Source of the DNA: CAZYSK01 sp964649415
GTDB taxonomy: Bacteria; Chloroflexota; Anaerolineae; B4-G1
Length of the DNA stretch: 7,934 nt
Direction of reading: 5' to 3'
Assembly (NCBI GenBank): GCA_964649415.1
Contig: CAZYSK010000154.1
Location: 1 to 7,934, forward strand
Part shown: positions 6,479 through 7,934 of the stretch, piece by piece
Position numbering within the stretch: the stretch's first letter is position 1
Layout: each line of letters opens with the position of its first letter
Notes under the pieces: model-generated
Database searches by the model: none
What the model saw: only the letters and a program-made list of their open reading frames with translations
Told to the model about the DNA's origin: nothing
Made by a program: the position numbers and the translations under genes

Positions 6479-6921
6479 TCTCCACCCTCCTCGTTCTCTT
6501 CCCAAGCCAGGGCGCAAATCCTGTCTTCATCGTTGAGCATGCCGCACCACATTGACATAGGGCCGATCGCGTGGGTCGCTGGGTGTGGCCAGACGCCTTG
6601 GGAACGGACGTGGCCGCCGTTCTCGTCTTGGGCAGCTTCCAAGAGCAGTGGCAGCAGTGTGTCTCCCTCTAGATCAAGCATGCCGCTGATGTCCATACCC
6701 GGATTCACCTGGCCGGAATTATCAAGGAAGACAGTCCCTGGGCGCGTGAAGCCGATGACGTGCAGTCCAGACCCTTGCAGGTCGAGAAACCCCTGATTCG
6801 GGTCACGGAGGACCTCGCGAGCCTGGTACAGCCCGGCTTCCTGCAACAGCGCGATGGCCCGCACGCCGGCTTCCTTCACCTCCGTGACTGTGCCCTCCAG
6901 CGTCGGAATTGAAGCATACAC
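6475..6921 (-). CDS. Cache-like sensor protein, 5' end removed by the IS
   Basis: The product (148 aa from GTG 6919-6921) resembles a single-Cache (Cache_2-type) extracytoplasmic ligand-binding domain. It has a long helix (about residues 9-40, with REVLRDPNQGFLDL), then strands with FTRPGTVFLDNSGQVNPG, a second helix, and a closing strand with MSMWCGMLNDEDRICAL. No membrane segment or signal peptide is present. The frame stays open with compatible residues (RGLYSPLDELYWAEAPDR) up to the IS end at 6974, so the true gene extended further and lost its start and probable signal peptide. GTG 6921 has no evident Shine-Dalgarno and may not be used. The gene overlaps the membrane kinase by 4 bp, implying that it supplied ligand sensing for that system (inference). 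The Cache assignment rests on pattern recognition. Confidence 0.6.
   Translation of the reverse strand: MYASIPTLEGTVTEVKEAGVRAIALLQEAGLYQAREVLRDPNQGFLDLQGSGLHVIGFTRPGTVFLDNSGQVNPGMDISGMLDLEGDTLLPLLLEAAQDENGGHVRSQGVWPHPATHAIGPMSMWCGMLNDEDRICALAWEENEEGGE
6485..6490 (-). promoter_or_regulatory. Shine-Dalgarno GGAGGG for the membrane kinase
   Basis: GGAGGG on the minus strand, 6 nt before ATG 6476-6478 and inside the 3' end of the Cache gene. Together with the ATGA stop/start overlap it points to translational coupling and decides the kinase start. Confidence 0.75.
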
Positions 6922-6974
6922 CCTGTCCGGCGCTTCTGCCCAGTAGAGCTCATCCAGCGGTGAGTATAGCCCCC
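6922..6974 (-). pseudogene. upstream remnant of the Cache gene next to the IS
   Basis: In frame with the Cache protein, this stretch codes RGLYSPLDELYWAEAPDR without a stop and contains no start codon. It ends exactly where the IS terminus begins. Reading on into the IS reaches an in-frame TAA near 7015 with no start codon between, so no longer product is possible from this copy. Confidence 0.55.
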
Positions 6975-6999
6975 TGAACTGACCCCCAAAAGTTGGACA
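6975..6999. repeat. IS terminal inverted repeat (orfB-distal end)
   Basis: The 25 bp start with TGAACTGACC and end with GTTGGACA, 4 bp before the orfB stop. The position and TG start fit an IS3-family terminal repeat. The partner copy lies outside the window, so the repeat length is an estimate. Confidence 0.7.
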
Positions 7000-7003
7000 C
7001 TTT

Positions 7004-7864
7004 TTATGCGGTTTTTAGTTCAAACTCGAGGGCCAGAATATGCTCCTCCCGCCACTGCTCCTCGAATTCGGCTGGGGTGAGATAGCCCAGCGAGGAATGG
7101 ATCCGCTTGTGCATGTAAACATCGTCGAGGAAGCGACCGATCTGGCGGTAGGCATCACTATAGTCGAGGTACTCTGACAAGTCAACCTCCTCCTCTTTGA
7201 TCGTGCGGATGAGACGCTCAGCGTAGCCGTTTTGCCAGGCTTCGCCAACGTCGGCCATACTGATCTGGACATTAACATCCTGCAGGGCTTTGGTGTAGGC
7301 TGTGGCGGCGTACTGGACGCCCTGATCCGAGTGATGGAGCTCTGGAGCTGGATGCTTGGCCAGCGCGCGCTGGAGAGCGGTGAGCGTCAAGGTGTGATCC
7401 AGGCTCCGCCCCAGGTGCCACCCACGGATACCCCGCGTGAAAACATCCATGATCACGGCCAGGTAGACGAAGCCGTAGCGGAGCCGGATGTAGGTGATGT
7501 CGGATACCCAGACTTGCTCAGGCCGCACGACGTCCAACTCCTGGACCAGGTTCGGATACCGGGGAAAATCGTGTTCGCTGTTGGTTGTGCGTCGTTTCTT
7601 GCGCTTGACTTTGGCCCGGATGTCCATCAACCGCATCAGACGCTGCACCCGTTTGTGGTTTACCAGCCATTTCCCGCGCCGCAACTGCTCGGTGATGCGT
7701 CGATACCCATAGGTCGGCCACTCGGCCGCCGTGGCCTTGATCTCCTTTCTGAGCTCTGGCTCATCCGTCGCCTCGCTAGGCTGGTAGTAGTAGCTGCTCC
7801 TGGGGCAGTCCAGAAGCTCGCAGGCCAGTGCGACAGGATAGTCTTGGGCAAGCACCTTGATCAC
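7004..7864 (-). CDS. IS3-family transposase OrfB, DDE integrase core
   Basis: DDE transposase catalysing excision and insertion of the IS. Over 286 aa it carries the N-terminal HTH_21-like region (LDCPRSSYYYQP, YGYRRITEQLRR) and the rve integrase core. The catalytic triad is D122 (VSDITYI), D180 (HHSDQGVQY) and E216 (YAERLIRTIKEE), with 35 residues between the second Asp and Glu, the canonical DD(35)E spacing. No frameshift or internal stop is seen, so it may be active. The start is uncertain. The frame extends upstream (SIERKRE before the GTG at 7864) to a stop near 7897. A very strong Shine-Dalgarno (7859-7868) overlaps that GTG and is better placed for the next in-frame GTG (7853-7855). 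In this family OrfB is often made by -1 frameshifting from OrfA. Confidence 0.95.
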   Translation of the reverse strand: MIKVLAQDYPVALACELLDCPRSSYYYQPSEATDEPELRKEIKATAAEWPTYGYRRITEQLRRGKWLVNHKRVQRLMRLMDIRAKVKRKKRRTTNSEHDFPRYPNLVQELDVVRPEQVWVSDITYIRLRYGFVYLAVIMDVFTRGIRGWHLGRSLDHTLTLTALQRALAKHPAPELHHSDQGVQYAATAYTKALQDVNVQISMADVGEAWQNGYAERLIRTIKEEEVDLSEYLDYSDAYRQIGRFLDDVYMHKRIHSSLGYLTPAEFEEQWREEHILALEFELKTA

Positions 7865-7868
7865 CTCC
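7859..7868 (-). promoter_or_regulatory. extended Shine-Dalgarno GGAGGTGATC at the orfA/orfB junction
   Basis: GGAGGTGATC is a 10-nt match to the complement of the usual bacterial 16S rRNA 3' tail. It overlaps GTG 7862-7864 and places the next in-frame GTG (7853-7855) 8 nt after GGAGG. It can serve independent OrfB initiation or act as the internal SD-like stimulator known for programmed frameshifting in IS3 elements. Confidence 0.6.
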
Positions 7869-7934
7869 CTTTTCCGCTCGATAGAGTGCGGTAAAAGTCA
7901 AACCCGAATTCAGGGTGGGAAACGAACCTTAGCA
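7861..7934 (-). CDS. possible 3' end of IS3 orfA, partial
   Basis: In the frame +1 relative to orfB, 24 codons are open from the right edge to a TGA (7861-7863) that overlaps the orfB GTG as GTGA, ending RTLSSGKGR. The overlap and basic tail fit an orfA end. The residues before it (HPEFGFDFY) do not look like the Leu/Ala/Lys-rich coiled coil expected there, so this may be non-coding or a damaged orfA. Confidence 0.3.
   Translation of the reverse strand, partial: LRFVSHPEFGFDFYRTLSSGKGR

Larger units (their letters stand above)
6975..7934 (-). mobile_element. IS3-family insertion sequence, partial (right end outside window)
   Basis: The element begins at 6975 with TGAACTGACCCCCAAAAGTT, a typical IS3-family terminus starting with TG, directly next to the interrupted Cache gene. 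The orfB transposase occupies 7004-7864 and reads toward this end, as is usual for the family. The opposite inverted repeat and most of orfA are not in the window, so target-site duplication and completeness cannot be judged. The terminus resembles those of the IS150 branch; the subgroup is a guess. Confidence 0.85.

Noticed and set aside
6479..6517. Longer membrane kinase starting at 6517
   Set aside because: It would add 13 charged residues encoded inside the Cache gene; the internal ATG has GGAGGG at 6 nt and an ATGA coupling overlap.
5769..6530. Alternative minus-strand protein of 253 aa overlapping the membrane kinase start
   Set aside because: Its Arg/Gly/Pro-rich composition is typical of a shifted frame; the kinase frame has membrane segments and HAMP here.

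Overview
The window is a GC-rich bacterial segment in which every recognisable gene lies on the minus strand, so transcription runs from right to left. The family content suggests a Chloroflexota-type genome (Anaerolineae or Caldilineae-like). The pointers are very large PAS/GAF sensor kinases, a soluble Cache-domain sensor next to a membrane kinase, a receiver protein starting ILLIEDNPDDARLIREML, an IS3-family transposase and GTAG-type palindromic repeats. That placement is inference, as no marker gene is present.

In transcription order: (1) at 6975-7934 lies the distal part of an IS3-family insertion sequence with an intact-looking DD(35)E transposase (7004-7864) and one terminal repeat at 6975-6999; the other end is outside the window. 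(2) The element ends inside a Cache-domain sensor gene (remnant 6475-6974), whose 5' part is gone. (3) The sensor overlaps by 4 bp (ATGA) a membrane histidine kinase of 801 aa (4073-6478): 4-helix sensor, HAMP, two PAS, HisKA, HATPase. (4) Ten bases after the kinase comes the first dozen codons of a response regulator (start 4062), which then turns into palindromic, apparently non-coding sequence (3774-4022). (5) A soluble double-receiver hybrid kinase of 1115 aa follows (426-3773): REC, PAS, PAS, GAF, PAS, HisKA, HATPase, REC. (6) A second response regulator starts at 398 and is intact for about 44 codons, then runs into (7) a tandem array of 100-bp units (1-260) that continues off the left edge.

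The genes look like the remains of one signalling operon: extracytoplasmic Cache sensor, membrane kinase, receiver, hybrid kinase, receiver. Three of the five genes are broken, each at a mobile or palindromic element: one by the IS and two receivers by hairpin repeats. No intact stand-alone response regulator and no DNA-binding output domain remain in the window. The receivers within the hybrid kinase are the only complete ones left for a local phosphorelay.

The most notable non-coding structure is the 100-bp array. Each complete unit carries two 24-nt REP-like elements in opposite orientation. Both have exactly the layout GTAG + 7-nt arm + loop TTCCAT + 7-nt arm, but different stem sequences. 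This matches the BIME/REP architecture mobilised by RAYT (TnpA-REP) transposases; no RAYT gene is in the window. A degenerate copy with the same 4+7+6+7 spacing lies at 3858-3881, and another GTAG-hairpin lies in frame inside the ATPase domain of the hybrid kinase (1087-1115).
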